Made by a program: the position numbers and the translations under genes. 6,539 nt of DNA from assembly GCA_003551745.1 (NCBI GenBank), contig PUNI01000119.1, forward strand, positions 1-6,539, written 5' to 3'. The stretch is from Paracoccaceae bacterium. Its GTDB lineage: Bacteria; Pseudomonadota; Alphaproteobacteria; Rhodobacterales; Rhodobacteraceae. Shown here in pieces: positions 6,056 through 6,539 of the stretch; positions within the stretch are counted from its first letter, which is position 1, and the number at the start of each line of letters is the position of its first letter. The notes beneath the pieces are model-generated. The model was not told where the DNA came from and did no database searches. It was given only the letters and a program-made list of their open reading frames with translations.

Positions 6056-6539
6056 CCCTCGGCCTCCGTCTTGCCATGGGTGCGCCGGTACCAGCTGTGG
6101 AACGTCTCGGGCGGAGCCACCGGCAGGTCGCGGCCTTCCTTCGTCCAGGCCCCGGCAAAGGCGCCGGCCACGAAATGCGGCAACACCCGCAGCGCGCTGT
6201 CGGCCGACCGGGTGGCCGCGCGATACATCTCGGGATGCGACAGCAGCGCCCCGGCCGCCTTCATCATCGCCTGCTTGCCGCCCGCGACCTCGCCCTCCTC
6301 GGCGAGTTCCTTGCGCCAGGCGAAGATCTGCTCGTGAATGTTGATCTTTACCGGGCAGACATTGGTGCAGGAGCCGTTGAGCGTGGAGGCGAAGGTCAGC
6401 GCCGAGTATTTCCGTCGGTCGAAGGTGGGATCGAGGATCAGCCCGATCGGGCCGGAATAGGTGGCGCCATAGCTCAGCCCGCCGGACCGGCGATAGACCG
6501 GGCAGGTGTTCATGCAGGCGCCACAGCGGATACATTTCA
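6052..6539 (-). CDS. lutB: Lactate utilisation iron-sulfur protein LutB (C-terminal part; 5' end outside window)
   Basis: The frame stays open to the right edge, so the Met codon at 6513 is internal and the gene begins outside the window. The visible 161 codons open with KCIRCGACMNTCP, a full CxxCxxCxxxCP ferredoxin motif, then VYRRSGGLSYGATYSGPIG, characteristic of LutB/YkgF. The second cluster region reads STLNGSCTNVCPVKINIHEQ, where I expect a CxxCxxCxxxCP motif as in E. coli YkgF; only the last two cysteines remain. The amphipathic tail (FAWRKELAEEG, then MMKAAGALLSHPEMYRAATR) and the SWYRRTHGK end match the LutB C-terminal region. LutB passes electrons from lactate oxidation together with LutA and LutC. 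lutA is expected farther right, upstream on this strand. The gene ends in TGA overlapping the lutC start. Confidence 0.93.
   Translation of the reverse strand, partial: KCIRCGACMNTCPVYRRSGGLSYGATYSGPIGLILDPTFDRRKYSALTFASTLNGSCTNVCPVKINIHEQIFAWRKELAEEGEVAGGKQAMMKAAGALLSHPEMYRAATRSADSALRVLPHFVAGAFAGAWTKEGRDLPVAPPETFHSWYRRTHGKTEAEG

Noticed and set aside
5462..6535. 357-codon minus-strand open frame suggesting a LutB-LutC fusion
   Set aside because: Only the last 197 codons are LutC. The upstream part is an out-of-frame reading of lutB, whose true frame ends at 6052 and overlaps lutC as ATGA.

Overview
The window is very GC-rich throughout (roughly 70% by eye) with strong third-position G/C bias. 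Protein families and codon use suggest an alphaproteobacterium, plausibly of the Rhodobacterales/Rhodobacteraceae type; this is an inference from gene content, not a phylogenetic result. No RNA gene, CRISPR array, insertion sequence or attachment site was found.

Layout. Positions 1-1058 (minus strand) hold the N-terminal 352 codons of a large secreted filamentous-haemagglutinin-like exoprotein of the two-partner-secretion (TpsA) type, cut by the left edge. A 261-base divergent intergenic region with an AT-richer patch separates it from a plus-strand gene (1320-2069) for an exported trypsin-like serine protease with an intact His/Asp/Ser triad. Next, on the plus strand (2205-3230), is a periplasmic protein with a YbaY-like domain followed by an NlpE (CutF)-like CxxC domain. 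Its stop codon is followed in the same frame by a decayed META/HslJ-type domain (3231-3562), so the gene looks like a three-domain protein that has lost its C-terminal domain through a nonsense codon and a later frame change.

The right half is metabolic and entirely on the minus strand: poxB (3580-5298, GTG start), a 572-residue thiamine-diphosphate pyruvate:quinone oxidoreductase; lutC (5462-6055); and the C-terminal part of lutB (6052-6539, running off the right edge). lutB and lutC overlap by four bases (ATGA). LutABC oxidises lactate to pyruvate and PoxB decarboxylates pyruvate to acetate and CO2 while reducing quinone, so the genes in this order could form a membrane-linked route from lactate to acetate.

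I see no convincing undescribed multi-gene system. The points most worth a second look are the decayed META domain, the degenerate second cysteine motif in LutB, the lut-pox neighbourhood, the non-canonical TPS motif in the exoprotein, and the protease divergent from it.
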